A stretch of DNA of 15,388 nt from the NCBI GenBank assembly GCA_026397695.1, contig JAPLUJ010000679.1, positions 1 to 15,388 on the forward strand. Reading direction: 5' to 3'. The notes under the pieces were generated by a model. That model made no database searches and had not been told where the DNA came from. It saw only the letters and a list, made by a program, of their open reading frames with translations. A program made the translations under genes and the position numbers. Below, one piece after another: positions 1 to 7,913 of this stretch. Positions within the stretch are counted from its first letter, which is position 1; each line of letters opens with the position of its first letter. This DNA comes from Verrucomicrobiota bacterium. Lineage in GTDB: Bacteria; Verrucomicrobiota; Verrucomicrobiia; Verrucomicrobiales; Akkermansiaceae.

Positions 1-510
1 CTAACGATGCCACGGCGGGGCAAGGAAGCCGGTGGCTTCCTCGAAGGTCGCCTTGCGCCGGAAGTCCGCCGGATCATAGGCCGGTAGCGCCGGATCCGGG
101 TTGATCCATTGCGGGTGCTGGCGGCCGAAGTAACTGCCGTAGAATTGGTAGTTGCTGTCCACCCAGCGGCTCACGACCATCAACTGCATTTTTGTCAGCA
201 TCTTGCAATGGTTGTCCTTGGCGTTCATCGGATGCGCGGGGTCCGTTAGAACAGCCATCAGCTTGCTCGCGGGACAACCCAAGGTTCCGGGCGGCAGATA
301 GGCGCCGTTGTAATTGCCCTGGTCGCCCTTGCGAAAGGAAGTGAACTCGGAAATGAGCGGGCCGGCCAGTTCCTTGGAGGCGAGTTCTTCATAGGAGGTG
401 TTGTAGAACCCGGTGATTTCCCCGGCCAGCCTGAGCCCGCCGACGGGATCCTTCGGCCCGTGGCACGACACGCATTTGGCGTCGAGAATCGGCTGGCTGT
501 CGGTCCACAT
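1..510 (-). CDS. C-terminal c-heme fragment of the HzsA-like protein
   Basis: This 169-residue frame carries the end of the HzsA-like protein encoded upstream (258-2468), separated from it by a frameshift. Residues 8-17 read PILDAKCVSCH, a c-type heme site (C13, C16, H17). The C-terminus has the WVDSNYQFYGSYFGR stretch that I associate with HzsA-like proteins of Planctomycetes and Verrucomicrobia. The TAG stop sits at the first bases of the window. The apparent ATG lies inside the repeated QPILDAK coding stretch, so it is probably not a natural start and this is not an independent gene. Removing one 35-bp repeat unit (473-507 or 508-542) joins it in frame to the upstream part, giving 811 codons including the stop. 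Without that repair the fragment has no signal peptide, so heme attachment in the periplasm would be impossible. Confidence 0.75.
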   Translation of the reverse strand: MWTDSQPILDAKCVSCHGPKDPVGGLRLAGEITGFYNTSYEELASKELAGPLISEFTSFRKGDQGNYNGAYLPPGTLGCPASKLMAVLTDPAHPMNAKDNHCKMLTKMQLMVVSRWVDSNYQFYGSYFGRQHPQWINPDPALPAYDPADFRRKATFEEATGFLAPPWHR

Positions 511-2468
511 TTAGCATCAAGGATCGGCTGGATGTCGGTCGGGTAATGGATGACCTGCCCGGCGTTGCCGTCACCGCCCCCGGCTTTAAGATCGCACGGT
601 TGCGGCTGGGGTGTGCTCGGCGGACGGTTCAACGCCAGCGGGCTAACAGCAGCACGCTCGGCTCCGGCCCTGCCGGACTGCGCGTGGCAGCCCGTGCATG
701 AACGCACTTCGCCGGGTGAGTAATTCACATAAGTTCGCTCGCGCTGGATTTCCCTGAAGTTTTCATCCAGTGCCTGATAGAAAATGTTGCGTCCGGCGGG
801 GACTACGAAGTGTGCGGATCCGTCTTTTTCAACCGGCACGACTCCCCATTGCACACGCGGCCACAGGCTTGCCTTCCATGAGGAACTGCTCACCGACGGC
901 GACCAGCGCCGACCCGTGGACCAGTAACGCGGCACGGCCTCGTTGATGCGCAACCATTTGACCTGTCCCGGCGCCACCCCTTCCATGCCACGGGTGACAT
1001 CCGCCAGAATGCACAACGCCTGGTTTTTCACCGCATATTTTTTGTCTAACGAATTTGGCACGAGCGGTGGCACCGGCTTGGCGACCAGCGGCAACGGGTG
1101 CCAGCACGAGAGATTGGGATCGGCATGGACCGGGCGGTGGAGGCCTTTGGTATCGATTAGATATATGGCATAGGCGTTGGCAACATCCTTGTAATGATCC
1201 GCAGCATTGACCTTGTAGGAAACCAGGAATTGCCGCTCGTGGACGGGATACGGATGGGTATAAAGGTGCCCCTGCCGGCCGTTGCGGTCATCCACGCGCT
1301 TGCCGTCCTCCTGCAAAAACCGCCACCCCGGTTCCGACCGGCGCTGAATGAACACCTGCGGCGTGATGTTGACGACGGGATACCGGCCATCCCCCTGGAT
1401 ATAACCATTTTCATCCGGGTCCGGAGCGCGCTCTCTAACACCCATGCCGTAGTCAACTAACAGAATGGAGCCGAAGCACCCGCCCTGCGGAAAATGGCAG
1501 GTGCCCACGCAGACGAATTTGCGCTCGTTGCCGGGCAGCGGCTGGGGATACATATAGATGGTCGTGTCATCGTCGGCCATGCCGTAAAGTTCCTGCGGTC
1601 TGGAGCCGTCGGGATTCATGGCCCAGACGGTTTTGGCGACACGCGCCCCGCGGTCGACATACTCCCAACGGTGATACATGACCCGGCCGTCATGAAGGAT
1701 CACCGGGCAGAATTCGCTAACAAGACTGCGCGTCAGTTGCTCGACGTTAGAGCCGTCGGCATGCATCCGGTGGAGCACGGGAGCCACCAGTGCGGACGAA
1801 CCGCCACACAACACCGTGTGCTCGCAGCGGGTCGAGGAAAAAATGATCTTCCCGTCCGGAAGATAACAAGGATGGATGTCGTCCGTGTGCCAGCCGCCAG
1901 CCCACCGTGCCGCCTTTTCCGCCTCGTCCTTGGGCGGAAATGATACTTGGCGCAGGCCCGTACCGTCGATGCCCACTTCCCAGATGCGGAATCCAGAGCC
2001 GGGATCCTGGCGGAAATCGAAGATGACCTTTTTGGCGTCGAACGACAGGCTGGGCTTGCCGATGAAGCCCTTGCCGCCGGGCATCTTGGCGGCCGTGATG
2101 ACGGCCCGTTCCATGCGCGTGCGGAGGTTGTAGATATAGATGCCGTTATCCGGCAGGAAACGGTCGGGACTGGTGCCGTTGTTGATGTCGGTATAGTAGT
2201 GGTCCGAGGAATAGGGTTTGCGCTTGACGAAAACGATCTCCTCAAAACCCATTTCCTGCGGGCTAACAGGAGTTTCGGCGGACACCGGCGCGCCTGCAGG
2301 AACCGCGGACGCCTTGCCTGCGGGGGTGCCCGGCTGCGCCTCGACCGCCGCAATGGCCGGACATGCTAACAGCGCCAAGGCACAGGCTGTCCGGAGCAGA
2401 CCGGCCGCAGCGGGCAGACGGGATGAAGGTTCGCAGGTCGTGCGGTGCGGTTTGACGATGACGCTCAT
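258..2468 (-). CDS. HzsA-like beta-propeller c-type cytochrome (frameshifted)
   Basis: Probable exported redox or binding protein resembling the hydrazine synthase alpha subunit family. That family is widespread outside anammox bacteria and its role there is unknown. Residues 1-45 look like a long signal peptide ending near ALALLACPAIAAVEA. Next comes the HYYTDINNG / DNGIYIYNLRT region and PD40/TolB-like propeller blades (SFDAKKVIFDFRQ, LPDGKIIFSSTRCE, MHADGSN, MNPDGSRPQEL). A first heme site, CTGCH, is at residues 591-595. A second should follow DIQPILDAKC (C654), but from there the frame is wrong: the last ~82 residues are nonsense, and the true C-terminus is in the frame at 1-510. The start is the ATG at 2466-2468, 19 bp after the DUF6055 gene stop, suggesting co-transcription. 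No Shine-Dalgarno is visible. The family call is firm for the overall type; hydrazine chemistry is not implied. Confidence 0.8.
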   Translation of the reverse strand: MSVIVKPHRTTCEPSSRLPAAAGLLRTACALALLACPAIAAVEAQPGTPAGKASAVPAGAPVSAETPVSPQEMGFEEIVFVKRKPYSSDHYYTDINNGTSPDRFLPDNGIYIYNLRTRMERAVITAAKMPGGKGFIGKPSLSFDAKKVIFDFRQDPGSGFRIWEVGIDGTGLRQVSFPPKDEAEKAARWAGGWHTDDIHPCYLPDGKIIFSSTRCEHTVLCGGSSALVAPVLHRMHADGSNVEQLTRSLVSEFCPVILHDGRVMYHRWEYVDRGARVAKTVWAMNPDGSRPQELYGMADDDTTIYMYPQPLPGNERKFVCVGTCHFPQGGCFGSILLVDYGMGVRERAPDPDENGYIQGDGRYPVVNITPQVFIQRRSEPGWRFLQEDGKRVDDRNGRQGHLYTHPYPVHERQFLVSYKVNAADHYKDVANAYAIYLIDTKGLHRPVHADPNLSCWHPLPLVAKPVPPLVPNSLDKKYAVKNQALCILADVTRGMEGVAPGQVKWLRINEAVPRYWSTGRRWSPSVSSSSWKASLWPRVQWGVVPVEKDGSAHFVVPAGRNIFYQALDENFREIQRERTYVNYSPGEVRSCTGCHAQSGRAGAERAAVSPLALNRPPSTPQPQPCDLKAGGGDGNAGQVIHYPTDIQPILDAKCGPTASRFSTPNACRATGRRIPSAGSGWPGKSPGSTTPPMKNSPPRNWPARSFPSSLPFARATRAITTAPICRPEPWVVPRAS
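473..542 (-). repeat. 35-bp imperfect tandem duplication causing a frameshift
   Basis: Bases 473-507 and 508-542 align end to end with about 28 of 35 identities. Both encode T-D-x-Q-P-I-L-D-A-K on the minus strand. Several differences fall at third codon positions (GAC/GAT, GCC/GCT, CTC/CTT, ATT/ATC). Because 35 is not a multiple of 3, the extra unit throws the heme site CVSCH out of frame with the propeller domain. Confidence 0.85.
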
Positions 2469-2487
2469 GGCGATGCGGGGTTGGTTG

Positions 2488-4422
2488 TTAGTTCGGCCAC
2501 ACGCGCGCGGAGGCGGCGGTTACTTCCGGGGCGGGTACTGTGCGTTCCGCTCCCCAGCGCGGGTTGTCACTCATTTCCCGGGTGACCATGCCGTAAAAGA
2601 CCCCTTTGGAAAGTGGTGAAGTGTTCAATTCGATGTCGCCTATCAGACGCACCGTTCCTGATAGATCGCCGCGGATGTTGTTCATCACCGCCGCGATGTC
2701 CGCCTTGCCGTGGATTTTGGTATTGTTATCCTCGACGAGTGTCAGCGCGCCGACGCGCGCATCTTCATTGATAGTGCCGCCATAGATGGCGGCCTCCTCC
2801 TCGATCCGGGCATTGCCGCCAATGATCCCGTTGCCGCTCACCAAGGCGTGGCCGCGCACGATGGCGTTGTCGCTGATTTTGGCATTGCCGGAAATCACGG
2901 CCTGGCCGTCGATCCGCGCTTTGCCTAACACCTGCGCGCTTTCCAGCACCATGGCGGCGGGTCCGACATAAGCGGACGCCTCGACATGCGCGGTGGCGTC
3001 CACCCAGCCTCCTCCGTTAGAATGCGGCGCGCCCTTGCGCCCGTTGGTTTTCGCGGTCTTTTCGAGCGCGGTGGGATCGCTGCCAAATGGATGGCCGCCG
3101 CGGATCGCCACCATCCATGGAAACCGATAGATGGTATAATACATCTGGTCCCAGAAAATCCGTTGGTATTCCGCGGGCGTGGCGACCACCACCAGCCAGA
3201 GTTGTTTTTCGTTTTCGCGCAGCGGGAAAACGACTTGGGAGGCGGCGCCGCGTTGGAGCGCGCTGTAGCGGGGGGTTCCCTTGTCATCGACGGCGACGAG
3301 TCCCCAGCGCCAGTCCGAGCAGGGTTTTGGCACACTCTTGGGTTCGTTATCAAACTTCTGGTCGAACTTGTTGACTGCGGATTCCTGCTGGACGATCCCG
3401 CGGAACTGGACGGCCACGCTGCGCGTGGGTCCGGTGCCGTCGGGTTCGATGCGCACGAGGTTGTAGCCGAAGCGTTGCGGGGCGCGGTAGTTAGGGATGG
3501 CATATCTGCCTTGTTTCACATCGACCGGCTCGAGGATGGCGGTGCGGTTGCGGCGGATCCGGGATCGGTCGTCGTAACTGCCGTAGCTCTTGCGCAATAC
3601 CGCGCCGTTTTTGTAATCCCAGGTAACATTGTGCATTGCCCAGAGACCGAACTGGTCGTTCAGGTCGCTGGCTTTCCAGCCTTTGTTGCGGGTGAGCACC
3701 ACCAGCGGATCTTCCATGGCGGTGTCGGGCTTGCCGGGTTTGGTGGCCTTGACCCAAATGTCATTGATCGCCGGGTAGCCGAAGGTGTCTTTTATATATT
3801 CCCAGAACTGCCAGTTGCCGTAGCGGTTACGGGTGGATCCATAGTATAAGTGCGGGGCGTTGACCAGTTGGTCGGAACATCCTACTTGCTCGGGATACAT
3901 CTGGTGGGTCATCCACTCGGCATTGGATTCCCACGACCAACCGACAAACGGCGAATCGCGCAGACCCATCGTGGAAAACTGCAGACTGTGGGCGAACTCG
4001 TGCGCCAAGGCGTGCTTGTCCTTGAATGCGTTGAAGTGGAGCCACATGGCGGGGTCGTTTTTGCCGGTGCCGCTGCCGCTGGCCCAGCCCTTGTTGCTGA
4101 GGTTCACGCTGACTTTATATTTCACCGCTTGTTTGTCATACGGCTTCGGGAACGCGACCGGGCCGAGATAAAAATCACGGATGCCTTCGAGTGTTGCCAA
4201 TCCCTTGCGGAGTTCATCATCGCTCAAGGTCACACCGTCGTTGTCATTCCAGCGCGCGACAAAATGCGCGGATTCAAACAGATGCTTCGTTTTTTCAGGT
4301 TCAAGCACCTTGTAGGCCTCCTCCGTGGCGGCCTGGCATGGCATGCAGGCGAGCACCATGGCCACTGCGGCGCCGGATGCCAGAACATGCCTTGCGTGTT
4401 TCCCGCGCCGGGGGAAACCCAT
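2488..4422 (-). CDS. DUF6055 (Svx/AvrXca-type) secreted zincin with beta-helix tail
   Basis: Likely exported metallopeptidase-like protein; its substrate is unknown. I prefer the ATG at 4420-4422 (644 aa): it follows AGGA by 7 bases and opens a good signal peptide (KHARHVLASGAAVAMVLAC, cleavage near QAA). An in-frame GTG at 4500 and an ATG at 4470 lack that support. From the chosen start, HEFAH at residues 141-145 is an HExxH zinc site. It is followed by a WSWESNAEWMTHQ segment whose Glu could be the third ligand. The N-terminal half (ESAHFVARW, LEGIRDFYLG) fits DUF6055, to which the Svx and AvrXca plant-associated virulence proteins are related as I recall. Residues from about 475 to 600 form hexapeptide-like repeats (AHVEASAYVGPAAMV, ARIDGQAVISGNAKI) typical of a left-handed beta-helix. 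It precedes the HzsA-like gene by 19 bp. The stop is TAA. Confidence 0.8.
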   Translation of the reverse strand: MGFPRRGKHARHVLASGAAVAMVLACMPCQAATEEAYKVLEPEKTKHLFESAHFVARWNDNDGVTLSDDELRKGLATLEGIRDFYLGPVAFPKPYDKQAVKYKVSVNLSNKGWASGSGTGKNDPAMWLHFNAFKDKHALAHEFAHSLQFSTMGLRDSPFVGWSWESNAEWMTHQMYPEQVGCSDQLVNAPHLYYGSTRNRYGNWQFWEYIKDTFGYPAINDIWVKATKPGKPDTAMEDPLVVLTRNKGWKASDLNDQFGLWAMHNVTWDYKNGAVLRKSYGSYDDRSRIRRNRTAILEPVDVKQGRYAIPNYRAPQRFGYNLVRIEPDGTGPTRSVAVQFRGIVQQESAVNKFDQKFDNEPKSVPKPCSDWRWGLVAVDDKGTPRYSALQRGAASQVVFPLRENEKQLWLVVVATPAEYQRIFWDQMYYTIYRFPWMVAIRGGHPFGSDPTALEKTAKTNGRKGAPHSNGGGWVDATAHVEASAYVGPAAMVLESAQVLGKARIDGQAVISGNAKISDNAIVRGHALVSGNGIIGGNARIEEEAAIYGGTINEDARVGALTLVEDNNTKIHGKADIAAVMNNIRGDLSGTVRLIGDIELNTSPLSKGVFYGMVTREMSDNPRWGAERTVPAPEVTAASARVWPN

Positions 4423-4491
4423 GCGCGGGTCCTGGATCGTGGGGTTTGTTCCTGAAAATGTGGGGATCATGGTGGGTTTAATACACTGAAT

Positions 4492-4517
4492 AGGACGCAC
4501 TCTTTCAAGGGCGTCCT
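4492..4517 (-). terminator. Hairpin after the zinc-ribbon gene (weak terminator)
   Basis: AGGACGC (4492-4498) pairs with GCGTCCT (4511-4517) around a 12-base loop, immediately after the stop of the zinc-ribbon gene on the minus strand. The following bases are A/T-rich (ATTCAGTGTATTAAA) but contain no clean U tract. The same bases contain a poor TTGAAA...TATTAA promoter-like pair with a 19-bp spacer, so this stretch may separate two transcription units. Weak evidence only. Confidence 0.3.
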
Positions 4518-5188
4518 CAGCCCTCGGCCAGCGACCGGCGGAGGGCTTCGGCGATGAAGGCCTTTTGTTCGTCTGGAATGGGTGAGCCGAAGTTCAAAGT
4601 GTTGCCTTGGCATTCCACTTGGATCAACTGCTGCGGAACGTTGTTCTTCTGCCATTTGGCGGACTGGATGCTGACGCGCGCACTGCGGTCACAGGTCAGC
4701 CTGCGGGTCCAACTGATAGGACCTATCTCCAATGCCACCGCGAGCACGCCCTGCGAGTAACCGATTCTCCAACGCCCGAACAGCATGAACAAAATGGCGG
4801 CAACCAAAACCACCGTGCCTAGCAGAAACGGCAGGCCGAAGAGGCTGCGGAACAAATCGAAGTGGCCTTCCTTGAGCTGCGATCCGTAGAGGCCGAACAT
4901 CGAGCCGCCCGACCAGACCGCAGTGAACGGAATGAGGAATAACACGGCGGGCGAGGTTTTTCGATAGATGATCGACCTGCCGCGGATCGGGCTGTCCTCG
5001 ATGCGCACCCCTTTGGGCGGGCGTTGCAAATCCACGTCTGCCGAGCCGGGGATCGGCGCGATGTCGGAGAACGCCATGGTTTTCCCGCAGGCCCGGCACA
5101 GCGCGAGGTCCGCGGCCACGTTGACGTCGGCCAGGGAAATCTGTGCTTTGCAAAAACCGCAGTGATAGGATTCGGGCATGGGGCTCAT
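4517..5188 (-). CDS. Zinc-ribbon membrane protein of unknown function
   Basis: I do not recognise a named family. The 223-residue protein begins with two CxxC pairs (C10, C13, C31, C34), a rubredoxin-like zinc ribbon. Two hydrophobic segments follow, at about residues 80-101 and 116-138. A C-terminal soluble part contains WTRRLTCDRSARVSIQSAKW, a pattern reminiscent of proteins with bacterial PH-like domains. The likely topology has both soluble ends in the cytoplasm. The start could be the ATG at 5186-5188 or the second ATG three codons later; neither has a clear ribosome site. It lies 32 bp after the frameshifted gene at 5221-5840 and may be the last gene of the tyrA-aroA-cmk unit. The gene frame is confident, the function unknown. 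Confidence 0.75.
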   Translation of the reverse strand: MSPMPESYHCGFCKAQISLADVNVAADLALCRACGKTMAFSDIAPIPGSADVDLQRPPKGVRIEDSPIRGRSIIYRKTSPAVLFLIPFTAVWSGGSMFGLYGSQLKEGHFDLFRSLFGLPFLLGTVVLVAAILFMLFGRWRIGYSQGVLAVALEIGPISWTRRLTCDRSARVSIQSAKWQKNNVPQQLIQVECQGNTLNFGSPIPDEQKAFIAEALRRSLAEG

Positions 5189-5220
5189 AGGGATGGGTCA
5201 GTGCGGTGTCTGGCCCCGGG

Positions 5221-5840
5221 TTATCGGCTGATCTGCTTGGGAACGGCTGTCGGCACGGCGCGGGCCTCTGCCATGCGCAGGGCTTGAATGGTGATGGCCA
5301 TTTTCTCAAACGCCGTTAGAAAAAGGATAGCCGCAGCCGGATCTTTCGCCTTCCGGGCCATGGCCTGACAGGTCAGCCGGGCGCGCTCGAAAAATTCGAC
5401 TCCCGATTCTCCCACCTTCCGGTCGAGTTGATGGTTGCCGCCATCGTCGGTCCAGTCCGAGATGAGATTCAAGCGGGTGAAATCCCCCTGTTCGTCGAGG
5501 TCGATGGAACAGTCGATACATTGATTGGCTAGTTGCTTGGGATCGGCTGGTCCAATCATCCATTCCACCGTCCGTGGTTCGTCGTATGGATTCACGACCG
5601 GTCGGCTGACGCATACTTTCGAGCCACCGATCTCTAGCATGGCTAGCGGCTGCTTCCGATACGCATCCGGATCAAAATTGGCGGGAAACGGAATGTTGAA
5701 TTGGATGTTCCGCGAATCGTTAGGGGATCCGGCACAATCTTTTCTGGCCCACGATTCGTGGGAACATCCCGGACAACTTCTTTTTCCGCGCGGAGGTCCA
5801 GCGGCAGGATCAAGACGAGCATGGACAGTAGAATTTTCAT
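5221..5840 (-). pseudogene. Small exported protein gene with a one-base frameshift
   Basis: The ATG at 5838-5840 overlaps the cmk stop as ATGA, a classic translational-coupling start. It opens a signal peptide (MKILLSMLVLILPLDLRAEK) that continues to about IVPDPL. From there the coding sense moves to another frame (SRNIQFNIPFPANFDPDAYRK ... KQISR) that ends with TAA at 5221-5223. The shift falls near 5719-5723, where the coding strand reads CCCCTAACGATTCG. One added base there (for example CTCAAC instead of CTAAC) would give a continuous DPLNDSRNIQF, about 206 residues in all. The original frame otherwise stops at TAG 5643-5645 after 65 residues. The mature part has a C-x2-C (CIDC) and a C-terminal helical region. 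Family not recognised. This is either a recent lesion or a sequencing error. Confidence 0.7.
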
Positions 5841-6526
5841 GACGCGATTGCGAGTCCTTGGTGGCGGAGGATCTCGAGGGCGGCGGCGACGCCGGATTCG
5901 ATCGAGAGGTTCGAGTTGTCGAGGATGGCGGCACCTTCGGCGACAACGAGCGGGGCGGCCGATCGATGGCTATCGGCGGCATCGCGTTGGGCGATGGAAT
6001 CCACCTCGCCCATGTCCACGCGGCGGGCGGCACGCACGGATTCGGCAGCATCCACGTAGATTTTGTAGGGGGTGTTAGGAAACACCACGGAGCCGATGTC
6101 GCGGCCTTCCATGACGATGCTGGCGTGCTGGAGATAGCCGCGTTGGAGATCGATGAGTTGCATGCGGACTTCCGGGATGGCGGCGATGATCGAGACGTTG
6201 GCATTGATGGCCGGGGCGCGGAGTTCATCACCGGGGTCCGTGCCGTCGATGGTGATGGTGGACATGATGCCGTCGTGGCCACAGTGGATGTGGATACGGT
6301 CTAACATGGAGATGACTGCGGCGGTGTCACGGGGATCGATGTGTTCCCGGAGGACTTTCCAAGTGACGGCACGATACATGGCGCCGGAGTTGACCATGAT
6401 GAGGCCGAGGTGTTGGGCGAGTTTGCGGGCGAGTGTGCTTTTGCCGGAGGCGGCGGGACCATCGATGGCAATGGCGAAGTGCGGAGCGCCATGTCGCGCT
6501 GCGGGGGGTGAGTGGTCATTGGTCAT
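5837..6526 (-). CDS. cmk: Cytidylate kinase
   Basis: Phosphorylates CMP and dCMP with ATP in pyrimidine nucleotide metabolism; cytoplasmic. Residues 18-31 read FAIAIDGPAASGKS followed by T, the P-loop typical of Cmk. NSGAMYRA, the EGRDIGSVVFPN segment and the DMGEVDSIAQRDAADSHR segment (equivalent to R..D...R.....P) also match. Length is 229 aa, the usual size. The start is taken at ATG 6524-6526, inside a heptamer repeat array that supplies four ATGs 7 bp apart. Only this one is in the Cmk frame, and no other start is available before the P-loop. Upstream the same frame closes at TGA 6530-6532. The spacer to aroA is 31 bp and consists only of the repeat. The stop overlaps the next gene (ATGA). 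Confidence 0.95.
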   Translation of the reverse strand: MTNDHSPPAARHGAPHFAIAIDGPAASGKSTLARKLAQHLGLIMVNSGAMYRAVTWKVLREHIDPRDTAAVISMLDRIHIHCGHDGIMSTITIDGTDPGDELRAPAINANVSIIAAIPEVRMQLIDLQRGYLQHASIVMEGRDIGSVVFPNTPYKIYVDAAESVRAARRVDMGEVDSIAQRDAADSHRSAAPLVVAEGAAILDNSNLSIESGVAAALEILRHQGLAIAS

Positions 6527-6561
6527 TGGTCATTGGTCATGGGTCAAGGGTCATTGGTCAA
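6513..6561 (-). repeat. Heptamer tandem array (TTGGTCA type) between aroA and cmk
   Basis: Seven heptads read on the plus strand as TGGTCAT x4, GGGTCAA, GGGTCAT, TGGTCAA. The aroA stop codon (6558-6560) and the cmk start codon (6524-6526) both lie inside the array. On the coding strand the units are ATGACCA/TTGACCC, so most units carry an ATG. From memory, TTGGTCA is also the unit of a short tandemly repeated (STRR) family described in cyanobacteria. Confidence 0.95.
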
Positions 6562-7895
6562 GGCCGAAGGGTGAAATCGGAGTTGGATCGTTGCTGGAGG
6601 ATGGCATCGAGGTGGCGGGCGAAGCCGGGATAGGAAGTGTTCACGCAAGCGGTGTTGCGGATGATGGTTTCCCCGGTGGCGAACAGGCCGGCGATGGCAA
6701 AGGCCATGGCGATGCGGTGGTCGCCGAAGCTATCTATTTGCGTGCCATGCAAGGGGTGGCCACCGTGGATTTCCATGCCGTCGTCGAACTCCTCGACCAC
6801 GGCACCCATGGCGCGGAGGTTGTTGACCACGGTGCTGATGCGATCGGTTTCCTTGACGCGCAGTTCGCGAGCGTTGCGGATGACGGTGCGGCCATCGGCG
6901 AGGGCGGCGGCGACGGCGATAACGGGGATTTCATCGATGAGATTGGGCACCTCGCTTGCAAGGATGGTGGTGCCTTTGAGGGGCGCGCCGTGGATTTCGA
7001 TGTTGCCGATGGGTTCGCCCTGCGCGTGATGGACGACGTCTAACATCCGGGCACCCATGCGGCTGAGCACCTTGAGGATGGCGGTGCGGGTGGGGTTGAG
7101 GCCGACGTCCGTTAGAAGCAGCCGGGCACCGGGCAGGGCGGCGGCGGCCACCAGCCAGAAGGCGGCGCTGGAGATATCTCCGGGCACGGTGAAATCGCAA
7201 GCTGCGGGGATTTGTCCGCCATCGATCGAGATGGCATTTCCCAGTTGGCGGGTGGTGACGTGGAACGCGGCGAGCATGCGCTCGGTGTGATCACGCGTGG
7301 CGGCGGGTTGGATGACCGTGGTGGTGCCATCGGCAAAAAGTCCGGCGAGCAGGATGGCGCTTTTCACCTGGGCGCTGGCGACCGGCATTTCATAGGTGAT
7401 CGGCCTGAGCTTGGCGGGTTGGATCACTAACGGTGCGCAACCTGGTTTGTCACCGCGGCATTCGATGTGAGCGCCCATTTGTCCGAGAGGAACGGTGATG
7501 CGGTTCATCGGACGCGACGAAAGCGAGGCGTCACCATATAACTCCGAGGCGAACGCTTGGCCCGCCAACATGCCCGCGAGCAAGCGCATGCCGGTGCCCG
7601 AGTTGCCACAATCGAGCGCTGCGGCGGGAGCGCTCAAACGCATCGATTGCCCGTGGATGCGCAGGTTGAGCGGGCCGTATCCGGCGAGTTCGTCGAGGAT
7701 TTCGCAGGACGCGCCCAGCGCTTGCATGGCGTTGAGGGTGTTGCAGCAATCCTCGCTGGGCAGGAAATTGCGGATCACGCAGACACCGTTAGAAAGTCCG
7801 CCGAGAATGGCCGCCCGGTGGGACATGCTTTTGTCGCCCGGAACAGTGAATTCCGCGTGAAGTTTGGAAATGGCGGTGACGCGGAATTCCGACAT
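6558..7895 (-). CDS. aroA: 3-phosphoshikimate 1-carboxyvinyltransferase (EPSP synthase)
   Basis: Joins phosphoenolpyruvate to shikimate 3-phosphate, the sixth step of the shikimate pathway; cytoplasmic. The 445-residue product is full length and carries the family signatures: GDKSMSHRA (20-28), LDCGNSGTGMR (94-104), GDASLSSRPM (121-130), SAQVKSA (174-180), DEIP (321-324), ELRVKETDRI (344-353) and GDHRIAM (391-397). The GDKSxSHR and SxQVKSA forms resemble the group that includes the Bacillus/Staphylococcus-type enzymes more than E. coli AroA. The ATG at 7893-7895 lies 18 bp after the tyrA stop, with no Shine-Dalgarno visible. The TGA stop at 6558-6560 is the first part of the heptamer array leading to cmk. 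Cluster partners tyrA and cmk are conserved neighbours in many bacteria. Confidence 0.97.
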   Translation of the reverse strand: MSEFRVTAISKLHAEFTVPGDKSMSHRAAILGGLSNGVCVIRNFLPSEDCCNTLNAMQALGASCEILDELAGYGPLNLRIHGQSMRLSAPAAALDCGNSGTGMRLLAGMLAGQAFASELYGDASLSSRPMNRITVPLGQMGAHIECRGDKPGCAPLVIQPAKLRPITYEMPVASAQVKSAILLAGLFADGTTTVIQPAATRDHTERMLAAFHVTTRQLGNAISIDGGQIPAACDFTVPGDISSAAFWLVAAAALPGARLLLTDVGLNPTRTAILKVLSRMGARMLDVVHHAQGEPIGNIEIHGAPLKGTTILASEVPNLIDEIPVIAVAAALADGRTVIRNARELRVKETDRISTVVNNLRAMGAVVEEFDDGMEIHGGHPLHGTQIDSFGDHRIAMAFAIAGLFATGETIIRNTACVNTSYPGFARHLDAILQQRSNSDFTLRP

Positions 7896-7913
7896 GAGGA
7901 GAGGCGGGACGGA

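Noticed and set aside
2986..3849. Plus-strand 287-residue open frame
   Set aside because: It is antisense to the DUF6055 gene, with no start signal or family resemblance.
6153..7043. Plus-strand 296-residue open frame
   Set aside because: It is antisense to cmk and aroA and rich in G, V, D and A from mirrored codons. No domain is recognisable.
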